From: Lachnospiraceae bacterium UBA7027
Lineage (GTDB): Bacteria > Bacillota > Clostridia > Lachnospirales > Lachnospiraceae
Direction of reading: 5' to 3'
DNA: 17,527 nucleotides
Assembly: GCA_002494135.1 (NCBI GenBank)
Contig: DLBG01000025.1
Coordinates: 1 to 17,527 of the forward strand
Shown here: one piece after another, positions 1 through 7,037 of the stretch
Layout: the number at the start of each line of letters is the position of its first letter
Numbering within the stretch: position 1 is the first letter of the stretch
Translations under genes and position numbers: made by a program
The notes under the pieces: generated by a model
The model's database searches: none
Told to the model about the DNA's origin: nothing
Seen by the model: only the letters and a program-made list of their open reading frames with translations

Positions 1-526
1 TACGGAAACCGTCGAAGAAGTTTAAGAAAGGAACTTTGCCTTCGATTGCGGAAAGGTGAGCAACGGGGCTTAAGTCCATAACTTCCTGAGGGTTGGATTC
101 AGCCATCATGGCGAAACCGGTCTGACGGCAGGCGTAAACGTCGCTGTGGTCACCGAAGATGTTAAGGGACTGGGTAGCAACGCAACGTGCGGATACGTCG
201 AATACGCAGGGAAGCTGTTCTGCAGCAATCTTGTACATATTCGGGATCATAAGTAAAAGACCCTGGGAAGCGGTAAAGGTAGTCGTGATAGCACCTGCTG
301 CGAGGGAACCGTGCACAGTTCCTGCTGCACCTGCTTCCGACTGCATCTCGGTAACCTTAACGGTGTTGCCGAAGATGTTCTTTCTTCCCTCAGCGGACCA
401 CTGATCAACGTAGTCAGCCATAGGAGAAGAAGGGGTGATGGGGTAAATACCGGCAACTTCAGTAAACGCATAAGCTACATGAGCAGCAGCGGTATTACCG
501 TCCATAGACTGTTTTTGTCTAGACAT
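1..526 (-). CDS. nifJ: Pyruvate:ferredoxin (flavodoxin) oxidoreductase, N-terminal part
   Basis: This enzyme oxidatively decarboxylates pyruvate to acetyl-CoA and CO2 in the cytoplasm, using thiamine pyrophosphate and Fe-S clusters and passing electrons to ferredoxin. The window holds only the first 175 residues; the single-chain enzyme is usually about 1,170 residues, so the rest lies to the left. The N-terminus has the family motif YPITPSSPM (residues 28-36), TEMQSEAGAAG (59-69) and VSARC (111-115). Thr31, Glu64 and Arg114 fall at the same numbers as the active-site residues known from the Desulfovibrio africanus enzyme. The ATG at 524-526 is preceded by a strong GGAGG (complement of 537-541). 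The reduced ferredoxin it makes is the natural electron source for [FeFe]-hydrogenases, which fits the hydrogenase-like genes further right. Truncated only by the window edge; no internal damage seen. Confidence 0.96.
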   Translation of the reverse strand, partial: MSRQKQSMDGNTAAAHVAYAFTEVAGIYPITPSSPMADYVDQWSAEGRKNIFGNTVKVTEMQSEAGAAGTVHGSLAAGAITTTFTASQGLLLMIPNMYKIAAEQLPCVFDVSARCVATQSLNIFGDHSDVYACRQTGFAMMAESNPQEVMDLSPVAHLSAIEGKVPFLNFFDGFR

Positions 527-584
527 AATAGGGAAACCTCCTTGTATATATTTTATAAAATACTACACGTACTTTAACCTCTTT

Positions 585-613
585 ATTATAGGTGAATTCA
601 AACTCTTTGTAAA
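585..613 (-). promoter_or_regulatory. Sigma-A promoter of the pyruvate:ferredoxin oxidoreductase gene
   Basis: On the minus strand, TTTACA (608-613) and a perfect TATAAT (585-590) are separated by exactly 17 bp. This predicts a start site near 578 and a leader of about 50 nt. The near-consensus match fits a highly expressed central fermentation enzyme. Confidence 0.8.
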
Positions 614-733
614 CCGGATTTTGGCAATGTAACAAAATTTTCATAACTCACGAAAACGGCTTAAAATCAACAAAAATTAACAATTCCCGGAATCGGATTT
701 AGAAGACGGCGGGTCAACTTATGAAAAAAATCC

Positions 734-747
734 GGTAAGCGCTTACA
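734..747. promoter_or_regulatory. Probable cre (CcpA) operator
   Basis: GGTAAGCGCTTACA differs at one base from the symmetric cre form TGTAAGCGCTTACA, and its inner 12 bp (735-746) are a perfect palindrome. It ends 4 bp before the proposed -35 of the GNAT gene and lies about 155-170 bp upstream of the oxidoreductase start site. CcpA is the carbon-catabolite regulator of Firmicutes. Which of the two divergent genes it controls cannot be decided from sequence. Confidence 0.55.
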
Positions 748-750
748 AAA

Positions 751-779
751 TCGACAACTGTTCGAAAACGTATTATTAT
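751..779 (+). promoter_or_regulatory. Sigma-A promoter of the GNAT gene
   Basis: TCGACA (751-756) and TATTAT (774-779) are spaced by 17 bp, each one base off consensus. The start site would be near 786, giving a leader of under 20 nt that still contains the AGGGAGAG ribosome binding site. Confidence 0.55.
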
Positions 780-802
780 ACAGATATAAGGGAGAGTATA
801 AA

Positions 803-1279
803 ATGACAATTCGAGAAATGAGACCGGAAGAAACGGATGTATTAAATGATTTTTTGTTTCTGGCTATTTTTATCCCGGAAGGGGTGACTCCGCCATCACG
901 TGACATTTTGGAAAAACCGGAGCTTAAGGTTTATGTTGACTGTTTCGGCTTTTTGTACGGCGACAACTGTCTGGTGGCGGAAGAGGACGGTAAAATCGTG
1001 GGCGCGTGCTGGACGCGAATCATGGACGATTACGGCCATGTCGACAACAATACGCCCTCCTTTGCCATTTCCCTCTATCCCGAATTCCGCGGTCGCGGCA
1101 TCGGGACGAAACTGATGGAAGAGATGCTGAAACTGTTAAAAGAGCAGGGGTATCAGAAAGCATCCTTAGCCGTCCAGAAAGCCAACTATGCCGTTTCCAT
1201 GTACCGGAAAGTCGGATTCGAAACGGTGGATGAAAACGAAGAAGAATTTATTATGGTTTGCGATCTGACAAAAATATGA
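803..1279 (+). CDS. GNAT-family N-acetyltransferase
   Basis: The 158-residue protein is a single GNAT domain, expected to transfer an acetyl group from acetyl-CoA to an amine in the cytoplasm. The acetyl-CoA binding motif A is clear: a beta strand followed by RGRGIGTKLMEEML (residues 96-109), containing the R-x-x-G-x-G/A pyrophosphate loop. Motif B follows as N128, then MYRKVGFE (133-140), typical of RimI-like enzymes. The first 60 residues are more variable and would shape the substrate pocket; nothing there identifies the acceptor. The ATG at 803 follows AGGGAGAG with good spacing. It is monocistronic and divergent from the oxidoreductase gene; 81 bp separate it from the next gene. The substrate could be a protein N-terminus, a polyamine or a small toxic amine. 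Confidence 0.9.
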   Translation: MTIREMRPEETDVLNDFLFLAIFIPEGVTPPSRDILEKPELKVYVDCFGFLYGDNCLVAEEDGKIVGACWTRIMDDYGHVDNNTPSFAISLYPEFRGRGIGTKLMEEMLKLLKEQGYQKASLAVQKANYAVSMYRKVGFETVDENEEEFIMVCDLTKI

Positions 1280-1283
1280 TGTC

Positions 1284-1306
1284 TTTGTTGGACATTTGTT
1301 GGACTC
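1284..1306 (+). promoter_or_regulatory. Tandem 11-bp direct repeat upstream of the diguanylate cyclase gene
   Basis: TTGTTGGACAT (1285-1295) is followed directly by TTGTTGGACTC (1296-1306). The same arrangement occurs at 9344-9365 upstream of the giant gene, with one mismatch over 21 positions. Eleven-base tandem repeats are the usual binding-site form of OmpR/PhoB-type response regulators. Alternatively the TTGGAC elements may act as -35 sequences; the second copy is followed after 19 bp by a weak TATGGT (1324-1329). Confidence 0.5.
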
Positions 1307-1360
1307 TGTGCTGTAAACTGTCATATGGTACAAGCGGGAAGTACTTTTGGAGGACAGAAT

Positions 1361-3112
1361 ATGAGACAGTTTCAGTTTCCATACGAAAATGAAGACAAAT
1401 TGGTAAACAGTTTAAGAAAGATAAAACAGTGGTGTAATTCCTCCGTTACAAGCGGAACGTTTTTTCAGATTTACAGCACGACGTTAAACCGTTCCAAGGT
1501 GGAAACGGTCTGCGCACTGATTGAGCGCGAAATGCCGGATGCTAAATACATCGGCTGTTCCACAAACGGAAATGTTTTTATCGGAGATTATACGGACGCG
1601 GAAATCACCATCTGCTGTACGGTTTTCGAGTATTTTACGACAAACCTGAAAGTATTTCAGTATCCGCTTAATTCGGAGAACGAGAAAGAAGTCACCACCG
1701 ATCTGGTGGAACGTGTTAAAGAGTGTCCGTGGTGCAAATGTGTCATTGCAAACGTGACCATCCGTGGCATGTCCATGACGGATTTCTGTGAGGATTTAAG
1801 CGCGCTTCCCGAGGGCGTTCAGTTCTTCGGCGGCGGTGCGTTAAGTGCCGACATCAATTCGGATTATGCAATTGTATTCTCCTCTGCGGGAGCGATTTCC
1901 GACCATTCGGTTGTTTTCGCTTTGATCGGCGGAGAAGATTTCAATGTTCGTTCCAATTACATCGCCGGCTGGAAGCCGCTCGGACGAACCTTAAAGGTAA
2001 CGAGGGCAAAGGGAACCGTCCTGTATGAACTGGATGGCAGGCCCGCTTACGAAACCTACTACAAATATCTGAACATCAAAAATGATGAGAATTTCTTCAA
2101 CAATACTCTGGAATTCCCCTTCTTTTACGAACATAACGGAATCAATATTCTTCGTGCGCCGATATCCAGTCAGCCGGACGGCAGTCTTGTCATGACCGCG
2201 GATATTGCACAGAACGTCAATGCGCGGATTGCATACGGAGATCCATGGACAATTCTTTCAAATGTCAATGAGGAAACACTTCGAATCAAGGAGTTTATTC
2301 CGGAAGCTATTATGGTTTTCTCATGTGCGGCAAGAAAAGCATTCTGGGGCGATAAGGAAGTCGGAAAAGAGACCCTGCCGCTTCAGTCCATTGCATCCAC
2401 GTCCGGATTTTATACGTCCGGAGAATTCTTACGGACCGGTGACAAGGTCAATCAGCATAACGTAACTTTAGTGATTGCGGCGATGCGAGAAGGCAAGAGA
2501 AATGTGGATAACATGCCGAATGCGGATCTTCACAGCGAAGAATTCAGCGGAAAGGTTTCGATGATTAACCGGCTTGCCACCTTTATTCAGGCGGCAACGG
2601 AAGAACTCGAAGAAGCCAATGAACGCTTAAGACTGGCAGCCATCATGGACGGTCTGACTCAGGTTTACAACCGAAGGGAAATTCAGCGCCTGATTACGCA
2701 GAGCGTGGAAGAAGGCAGGAAATCGTGTCTTCTGATGATGGATCTGGACGATTTTAAAAAGGTGAACGATACCTACGGACATAAGGAAGGCGACGAAGTG
2801 CTGAAGAAACTCACCTCGGTTTTAAAAGATACCTGCTCGAAAACCGTTCCCGAAAGTTATGTCGGACGCTGGGGCGGTGAGGAATTCATGGTTCTTCTGC
2901 CGGAAACGGAGTTAAAGAAAGCGTCCGCGCTTGCGGAGCTGATTCGTGTAGGATTCTCCGTAGTTGATTACACGAACGCACCGAATCAGACCATCACGAT
3001 CGGTGTTACCGAATTTAAACAGGGAGAGGATCCGGATACATACTGTATGAGGGTGGATTCGGCTCTTTATACGGGAAAAGCAAACGGAAAGAATCAGGTA
3101 GTTGTCAGATAA
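1361..3112 (+). CDS. FIST-domain sensor diguanylate cyclase (GGEEF)
   Basis: This 583-residue protein probably makes cyclic di-GMP from two GTP in response to a small ligand. Residues about 45-225 match FIST_N (YIGCSTNG at 63-70, FFGGGALSAD at 155-164). Residues about 228-375 match FIST_C (YETYYKYL at 230-237). A charged helix (395-425) then joins a C-terminal GGDEF domain (425-583) with MDLDDFKKVNDTYGH (460-474), RWGGEEF (503-509) and ALYTGKANGKN (568-578). The active-site GGEEF and the metal-binding aspartates are intact, so it should be active. The position of the RxxD inhibitory site reads VPES, so classic product inhibition is not expected. No signal peptide or membrane segment is visible, so it is cytoplasmic. 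The ATG at 1361 is chosen over an in-frame upstream ATG at 1325 because GGAGG lies at 1349-1353. FIST domains are proposed to bind small ligands such as amino acids; the ligand here is unknown. Confidence 0.93.
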   Translation: MRQFQFPYENEDKLVNSLRKIKQWCNSSVTSGTFFQIYSTTLNRSKVETVCALIEREMPDAKYIGCSTNGNVFIGDYTDAEITICCTVFEYFTTNLKVFQYPLNSENEKEVTTDLVERVKECPWCKCVIANVTIRGMSMTDFCEDLSALPEGVQFFGGGALSADINSDYAIVFSSAGAISDHSVVFALIGGEDFNVRSNYIAGWKPLGRTLKVTRAKGTVLYELDGRPAYETYYKYLNIKNDENFFNNTLEFPFFYEHNGINILRAPISSQPDGSLVMTADIAQNVNARIAYGDPWTILSNVNEETLRIKEFIPEAIMVFSCAARKAFWGDKEVGKETLPLQSIASTSGFYTSGEFLRTGDKVNQHNVTLVIAAMREGKRNVDNMPNADLHSEEFSGKVSMINRLATFIQAATEELEEANERLRLAAIMDGLTQVYNRREIQRLITQSVEEGRKSCLLMMDLDDFKKVNDTYGHKEGDEVLKKLTSVLKDTCSKTVPESYVGRWGGEEFMVLLPETELKKASALAELIRVGFSVVDYTNAPNQTITIGVTEFKQGEDPDTYCMRVDSALYTGKANGKNQVVVR

Positions 3113-3299
3113 AATCAGCAGGAAAGCCTTCGGATCGGAAGCTTTAATTCACGTAGAGGACATTCCGTTCCCGGCTCCGACCAAAGAAGAGGATATAGCA
3201 AGGGTAAGAGATTTGAAAGTTACCTCGGCTTTATTAACGCTTTTAATACGGCTTCCACGGAATTGTCTTCACAGAGAATGGTATTTACCGGTTCGTTGA
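3102..3299 (+). other. Possible small ORF or gene remnant after the diguanylate cyclase
   Basis: A 65-codon frame starts at a TTG inside the end of the diguanylate cyclase gene and runs antisense into the 3' end of the PHP gene. Its first part (to about 3210) translates to a protein-like stretch including HVEDIPFPAPTKEEDIARV, with codons like the neighbouring genes. The last third is merely the complement of the PHP gene. There is no good ribosome binding site. It may be a fragment of a lost gene or chance. Confidence 0.15.
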
Positions 3300-3939
3300 T
3301 TAAGTCAATCTGATGTGCGTCGGAATCGGTGATGACATTTAAATTTGCAAGAATCGGATTGGCTTTTACAACTTCGTGAAGCTTCGCCATATTTTTTAAT
3401 TCAAAGCACTTAAATTTGCTGTCGGGCGGAACAAACCCCAAGTTTGCCAGAAGCGAGAAAGTGCTTTTTTCGATATGCGCGGGAATCATGATTCCGTGAT
3501 AGGGTAAAAGCAGATCGTAAACGCGGTCGAAAGAAATATCGGTTGCGGATATCAACAGGGTATCAAAGGTCCCGCAGGGCTCGTCATTTTCATCGATGAT
3601 AATCTGATTGCCCCATTTATCCGGTTTGTTGGGAATGGGCAGGATTCTGGGTTCCACGTATGCATCGAATGCCATGGCATCCTCAAGTGTCGGAAAGAGG
3701 CAGACCACATGAACTTCTTCGGCCGTCGTCAGTTCCATGCCGGGAATGGCGGTGATTCCGAAATCCGCTGCGATTTTCAGAAAAGCGGGGCAGTTTTTGC
3801 AGGTATTGTGATCCGTTAATGCGATGACCTGCAGACCCTTGACAACGGACATGCCTACAATATTGCCCGGCGTCGATTCGTCATCGCCGCAGGGAGATAA
3901 GCAGGAATGTAAATGCAGGTCGTAGTAAAGCTGTTGCAT
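3220..3939 (-). CDS. PHP-domain metal-dependent phosphoesterase
   Basis: The 239-residue protein carries the metal-binding residues of the PHP (polymerase and histidinol phosphatase) family: DLHLHS (D7, H9, H11), LTDHNT (D43, H44), GMELTT (E69), VHVVCLF (H77), AHIEKS (H155) and TDSDAH (D205, D207, H209). It should bind two or three metal ions and hydrolyse a phosphate ester in the cytoplasm; the substrate is not evident. Residues C47 and C50 add a CKNC pair just after the second motif, which could bind metal or respond to redox state. The ATG at 3937-3939 follows AAGGAGGC. It lies 51 bp downstream of a DRTGG-domain gene on the same strand. In many Clostridia these two types sit beside [FeFe]-hydrogenase genes, which suggests a role in that signalling set. 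Convergent with the diguanylate cyclase gene; no clear terminator lies between. Confidence 0.88.
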   Translation of the reverse strand: MQQLYYDLHLHSCLSPCGDDESTPGNIVGMSVVKGLQVIALTDHNTCKNCPAFLKIAADFGITAIPGMELTTAEEVHVVCLFPTLEDAMAFDAYVEPRILPIPNKPDKWGNQIIIDENDEPCGTFDTLLISATDISFDRVYDLLLPYHGIMIPAHIEKSTFSLLANLGFVPPDSKFKCFELKNMAKLHEVVKANPILANLNVITDSDAHQIDLINEPVNTILCEDNSVEAVLKALIKPR

Positions 3940-3977
3940 GGTTTCGCCTCCTTAATAATCGTCGGATGCTGCAAACG

Positions 3978-3989
3978 ATAACCGGTTAT
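3978..3989. repeat. 12-bp palindrome between the DRTGG and PHP genes
   Basis: ATAACCGGTTAT is a perfect inverted repeat just after the DRTGG stop codon. It has no T-run, so it is not a classic terminator. It may be an operator or an RNA-processing hairpin, or chance. Confidence 0.2.
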
Positions 3990-3990
3990 T

Positions 3991-4314
3991 CTAAGCATTC
4001 GCAAGCAGTGCCGCATCGAATTCGGAGAGAGAAGTTTTAAAAAGAGGAATCTCTTCTTCCACGGCCTTTTCGATTAACGCACCATCAACGGCGCTGTCCT
4101 CCGCAAAGATAATGCAGGCAACATCGGTCAGTGTTGCAACCGCAAGGGTGTTGGTATTTACGGTTACCGTAACCCAGCATGCTCCGGCGGGAGCTTTGCC
4201 CATGGCGATACTTAAAAGATCACAGCAGAACGGTTTGGAAATCTCGGCGGATAAATCCAGACCTTCCGTCAGTAACTGTAACGATTTGTTTTCGGCTAAT
4301 TCTGCAACTGTCAT
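3991..4314 (-). CDS. DRTGG-domain protein, first copy
   Basis: A 107-residue protein resembling the stand-alone DRTGG-domain proteins found beside [FeFe]-hydrogenase and PHP genes in Clostridia. It aligns by eye with the second copy at 8763-9116. Shared features are the MTV start, a central CCDLL versus SDMMSDVL segment, DVACIIF versus DIVCIIF, and EEEIPLFKT versus DMEIPLLAT. The domain is named from a motif in larger regulators (pyrophosphatase and phosphotransacetylase proteins) and is thought to be a regulatory or ligand-binding fold. No catalytic residues are evident. The ATG at 4312-4314 is chosen because AAAGGGAGAAGG lies just before it; an upstream in-frame ATG (4353) would add 13 residues and lose that site. 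It is probably cotranscribed with the downstream PHP gene. Confidence 0.72.
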   Translation of the reverse strand: MTVAELAENKSLQLLTEGLDLSAEISKPFCCDLLSIAMGKAPAGACWVTVTVNTNTLAVATLTDVACIIFAEDSAVDGALIEKAVEEEIPLFKTSLSEFDAALLANA

Positions 4315-4357
4315 AATCCTTCTCCCTTTCCCTGAAATCCTTTTTTGTATCAAAATA

Positions 4358-4366
4358 ATTTTACCA
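4358..4366 (-). promoter_or_regulatory. Possible extended -10 promoter for the DRTGG-PHP pair
   Basis: On the minus strand TGG followed by TAAAAT forms an extended -10 element about 45 bp upstream of the DRTGG start codon. The -35 region is poor, which would fit activator dependence. The tandem repeats at 4377-4414 cover that region. Confidence 0.35.
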
Positions 4367-4376
4367 CGTTTGCATC

Positions 4377-4414
4377 CCGTTTACGACAATTTTACTTCCG
4401 TTTACACCAATTTT
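4377..4414. repeat. Two direct repeats with a 21-bp period in the divergent promoter region
   Basis: CCGTTTACGACAATTTT (4377-4393) and CCGTTTACACCAATTTT (4398-4414) match at 15 of 17 positions. The 21-bp period is two helical turns, the usual spacing for a dimeric activator bound to one DNA face. They lie between the divergent DRTGG-PHP and ABC exporter genes. I could not define a convincing promoter for the exporter; TGTAAT at 4434-4439 is the best -10 candidate. Confidence 0.4.
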
Positions 4415-4500
4415 TTAAAGGGAAACCACCTCATGTAATATACTTCAAAACGTAAAAGAGGGAATCTGTGCGGCTTTGGCACAGTGAAAGGGGAAAACAA

Positions 4501-5253
4501 ATGCTTGAAGTAAAGAATGTCACAAAGAAATACGGAAAAAACTTAGCCTGCGATGATGTGAGTTTCAATCTTGAACCGGGCAGCCTGACCGTCCTTCTCG
4601 GACCGAACGGTGCCGGAAAGAGTACGATTATGAAATCCATCATCGGATTTTTAAAATACAACGGAAGCATTACCGTAAACGGGATTCCAAACAAGACGCC
4701 GGAGGCGAGAAGAATCCTCGGTTACATTCCCGAGATGCCGTCTTTGTATCCGACCCTTACCGTGGGCGAACACATGGAATTCGTGGCAAGAGCATATAAA
4801 TTAACGAATTACAAAGAACGCGCGGACATGCTTTTGGAACGTTTCGAACTTGCGGATAAGAGAAAGAAATTCGGTGATGAGCTCTCAAAAGGCATGCAGC
4901 AGAAGTTAAATCTCTGCATCGGACTTTTGCCGGACCCGCAGATTTTATTGCTGGATGAGCCGCTGCTCGGTCTGGATCCCCACGCGATCAAGGAACTGAA
5001 AAACTACATCGAAGAGATGCGCGTAAGCGGTAAGACACTGTTAATCAGCACGCATATCATCGATTCCGTCGACATGCTCTGGGACCGTACCGTCATCATG
5101 CAGAACGGTCATGTGAAAGCAAACGTTTCCAAGACGGAAATCGAGGGCATGGGCAAGAGCCTTGAGGACCTCTTCTTCGAAGTGACCGAAGGCGTTGACA
5201 AGAAAGCGGTAAGTGATGATTCCGCCGACGCGGAAAACCAAACGGAGGCATAG
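4501..5253 (+). CDS. ABC transporter ATP-binding protein (ABC-2 exporter type)
   Basis: A 250-residue ATPase that powers the membrane protein encoded 1 bp downstream. Motifs in order: Walker A GPNGAGKST (34-42), the Q-loop region GYIPEMPSLYPTLTV (74-88) with Glu in place of Gln as in many CcmA-like ATPases, signature LSKGMQQK (128-135), Walker B ILLLDEP (148-154), D-loop LGLD, and the switch histidine in LISTH (181-185). All catalytic residues are present. The last 20 residues are an acidic tail. The ATG at 4501 follows AAAGGGGA; an upstream GTG at 4468 in the same frame lacks a good site. The cargo is unknown. The pair interrupts an otherwise minus-strand set of redox-signalling genes. Confidence 0.92.
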   Translation: MLEVKNVTKKYGKNLACDDVSFNLEPGSLTVLLGPNGAGKSTIMKSIIGFLKYNGSITVNGIPNKTPEARRILGYIPEMPSLYPTLTVGEHMEFVARAYKLTNYKERADMLLERFELADKRKKFGDELSKGMQQKLNLCIGLLPDPQILLLDEPLLGLDPHAIKELKNYIEEMRVSGKTLLISTHIIDSVDMLWDRTVIMQNGHVKANVSKTEIEGMGKSLEDLFFEVTEGVDKKAVSDDSADAENQTEA

Positions 5254-5254
5254 C

Positions 5255-6952
5255 ATGAGACTTTTTGCATATTACATCACGCATACCTTCATAAATACGA
5301 TCAAGAAACTTTTTAAAACCTGGATTGCCATCGTCCTTATCATGACAGTTTCCGCAGGTATTGTCGGTGCCATCATCGGAAGACTGGTCCCGGTCATCAT
5401 TCATTCCGTAAAGGGTGAAGAAATCACAAGTGAAATCACTTCCGAGGTAACGCAGGAGGACGGGGAAGATGAGGTTAAGGAGGTTTTAATCGAAGCAAAG
5501 ATTCCAAGCTTTCTGGCAGAACGCAATCTCACCAAACTGGATATGCTGGATCTTCTGGTAACGGTTTTCTTTCTCTTTATGGTCACGGCCTGCCTGGCAA
5601 GTGTAAATAAGGGCGGACAGATTTTCAAACCGGCGGATGTTCCGATTCTGTTCTCATCGCCGATGAAACCGCAGTCCGTTATGCTGTTCCGTGTCGTAAA
5701 CAGTCTGATCGGTACGATTTTCATTTCGTTTTATATGCTGTTCCAGGTGCCCAATCTGATGAACTCCTTTAAAATCTCCGTATGGGCGGCCTTCGTCATT
5801 ATTCTGGCATACATGCTGAGTCTGATGTTTGCAACCCTGGTTCAGGTCGGCGTTTATACCATCGGCTGCAGCACTAAGAAAGGCCGGGTTAATATCGGGG
5901 CGATTTTACTTACTTTCTACGGTGTATTAATTGGAGCTTACATTTTATTCACATCCGTTACGCATGCGGATTTCATTACCGGTGTGTTCCGGTTTCTGGG
6001 AAGTAAGAAGACATTCTGGATTCCCTTCCTCGGATGGATCCGCGGAATGATTTATTACGCAATCGACGGAAATATCGCATGGAGTGCTTTATATCTTGGA
6101 CTTTTCATAGCCGGTATTGTTGCCTGTGTAATTTTAATCTGGAATCTGAGGGTTGATTTTTACGAAAATGCCATGATGGAAACCGAGAAGGTGGCGGCAC
6201 AGATGGAAAAAGCCGTTACCACATCCAAGGGCGGAGTCGCAAAGCGTGAAAAGAACAGAAGCGATAAAATCGAACGCGACGGTTTCCGGTTCGGAAGCGG
6301 AGCAAGTGTATTTTTCTATAAAGCCGTTTACAACCGTCTTCGTTTCGCAAAACTGAAATTGTTTACCGTAACATTCGTCATCTACCTGCTTACGGCAATC
6401 GGCGCGGGATATCTTGCAACACAGCTTCCCGAAAGCAAAATTCCGATTGACCTTTTATTCATTCCGGCAACCCTGATGGCGGGAATCGCATTCTACCGGT
6501 CACTCGGAAATCCGCTCGAAGAGGATACCTTAAAGGAGTTCTTCGTTCTGATCCCGGAACCGCCGGTTAAAAAAATCTGGGCATCCTTACTCGGCGCCGT
6601 CGCGGTTTGTGCCATCGATGTAACCATACCGTTAATTGTTGCGGCCGTTATTGTAAAATCGAATCCGCTTGGTGTCATTGCATGGCTGGTATTTATTCTT
6701 GCGGTTTATCTTTTCGCCACCTCGGTCGGAGCATTTGTAAGTCTTTCCGTTCCCGGGGAAACGGCGCAGACAATCAAAGCCATGGTACAGATGATGTTTG
6801 TCTGCTTCGGTATCATTCCGGTCATCACGATAGCAGCGGTAGGCATTATCTTCGGCCATGTGGAAATCGTCCTGTTTATCGGTTCCGCATTTTTAGTCGG
6901 AATCGGAGCTGTATTTACTTTCTTCGCACCGAAGTTCCTTGAGAATCGGTAA
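5255..6952 (+). CDS. ABC exporter membrane subunit
   Basis: A 565-residue polytopic membrane protein, partner of the preceding ATPase; the stop of that gene and this ATG are 1 bp apart, with CGGAGG at 5243-5248. Hydrophobic segments are visible near residues 22-48, 94-116, 145-170, 178-205, 215-235, 275-305, 380-402, 412-430, 450-475, 480-505, 520-545 and 545-560, suggesting two halves of about six. A charged extra-membrane loop with acidic residues lies at about 52-80, and a basic cytoplasmic-looking linker at about 325-355. The segment after the second helix (DVPILFSSPMKPQSVMLFR, 129-147) resembles the hallmark of the 'putative ABC exporter' family (Pfam PF16962). That assignment is from memory of the motif and is less sure than the role. 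Substrate unknown. The gene ends before a strong bidirectional terminator. Confidence 0.85.
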   Translation: MRLFAYYITHTFINTIKKLFKTWIAIVLIMTVSAGIVGAIIGRLVPVIIHSVKGEEITSEITSEVTQEDGEDEVKEVLIEAKIPSFLAERNLTKLDMLDLLVTVFFLFMVTACLASVNKGGQIFKPADVPILFSSPMKPQSVMLFRVVNSLIGTIFISFYMLFQVPNLMNSFKISVWAAFVIILAYMLSLMFATLVQVGVYTIGCSTKKGRVNIGAILLTFYGVLIGAYILFTSVTHADFITGVFRFLGSKKTFWIPFLGWIRGMIYYAIDGNIAWSALYLGLFIAGIVACVILIWNLRVDFYENAMMETEKVAAQMEKAVTTSKGGVAKREKNRSDKIERDGFRFGSGASVFFYKAVYNRLRFAKLKLFTVTFVIYLLTAIGAGYLATQLPESKIPIDLLFIPATLMAGIAFYRSLGNPLEEDTLKEFFVLIPEPPVKKIWASLLGAVAVCAIDVTIPLIVAAVIVKSNPLGVIAWLVFILAVYLFATSVGAFVSLSVPGETAQTIKAMVQMMFVCFGIIPVITIAAVGIIFGHVEIVLFIGSAFLVGIGAVFTFFAPKFLENR

Positions 6953-6982
6953 GCGTTCTCCATACCCAAAAAACTGCAAAAG

Positions 6983-7010
6983 AAAAGGCGACGTTTCGGC
7001 GTCGCCTTTT
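6983..7010. terminator. Bidirectional intrinsic terminator
   Basis: An 11-bp stem (AAAAGGCGACG with CGTCGCCTTTTT) closes a TTTCGG loop. U-runs occur on both strands, so it can end the exporter operon (plus) and the hydrogenase-like operon (minus), whose stop codons flank it. Confidence 0.88.
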
Positions 7011-7037
7011 TGTATGTAAAACTATTTGTTTAAAATT

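Noticed and set aside
666..683. Rex redox-repressor site near TTAACAA (677-683) upstream of the oxidoreductase gene
   Set aside because: Only one half-site matches; the other half does not resemble TTGTTAA.
1284..1306. Sigma-54 or flagellar sigma-28 promoter
   Set aside because: The required GG/GC pair of sigma-54 elements at 12-bp spacing and the TAAA/GCCGATAA of sigma-28 are not seen.
4468..4500. Upstream GTG start for the ABC ATPase
   Set aside because: It adds residues not typical of the family and lacks a ribosome binding site, while ATG at 4501 has AAAGGGGA.
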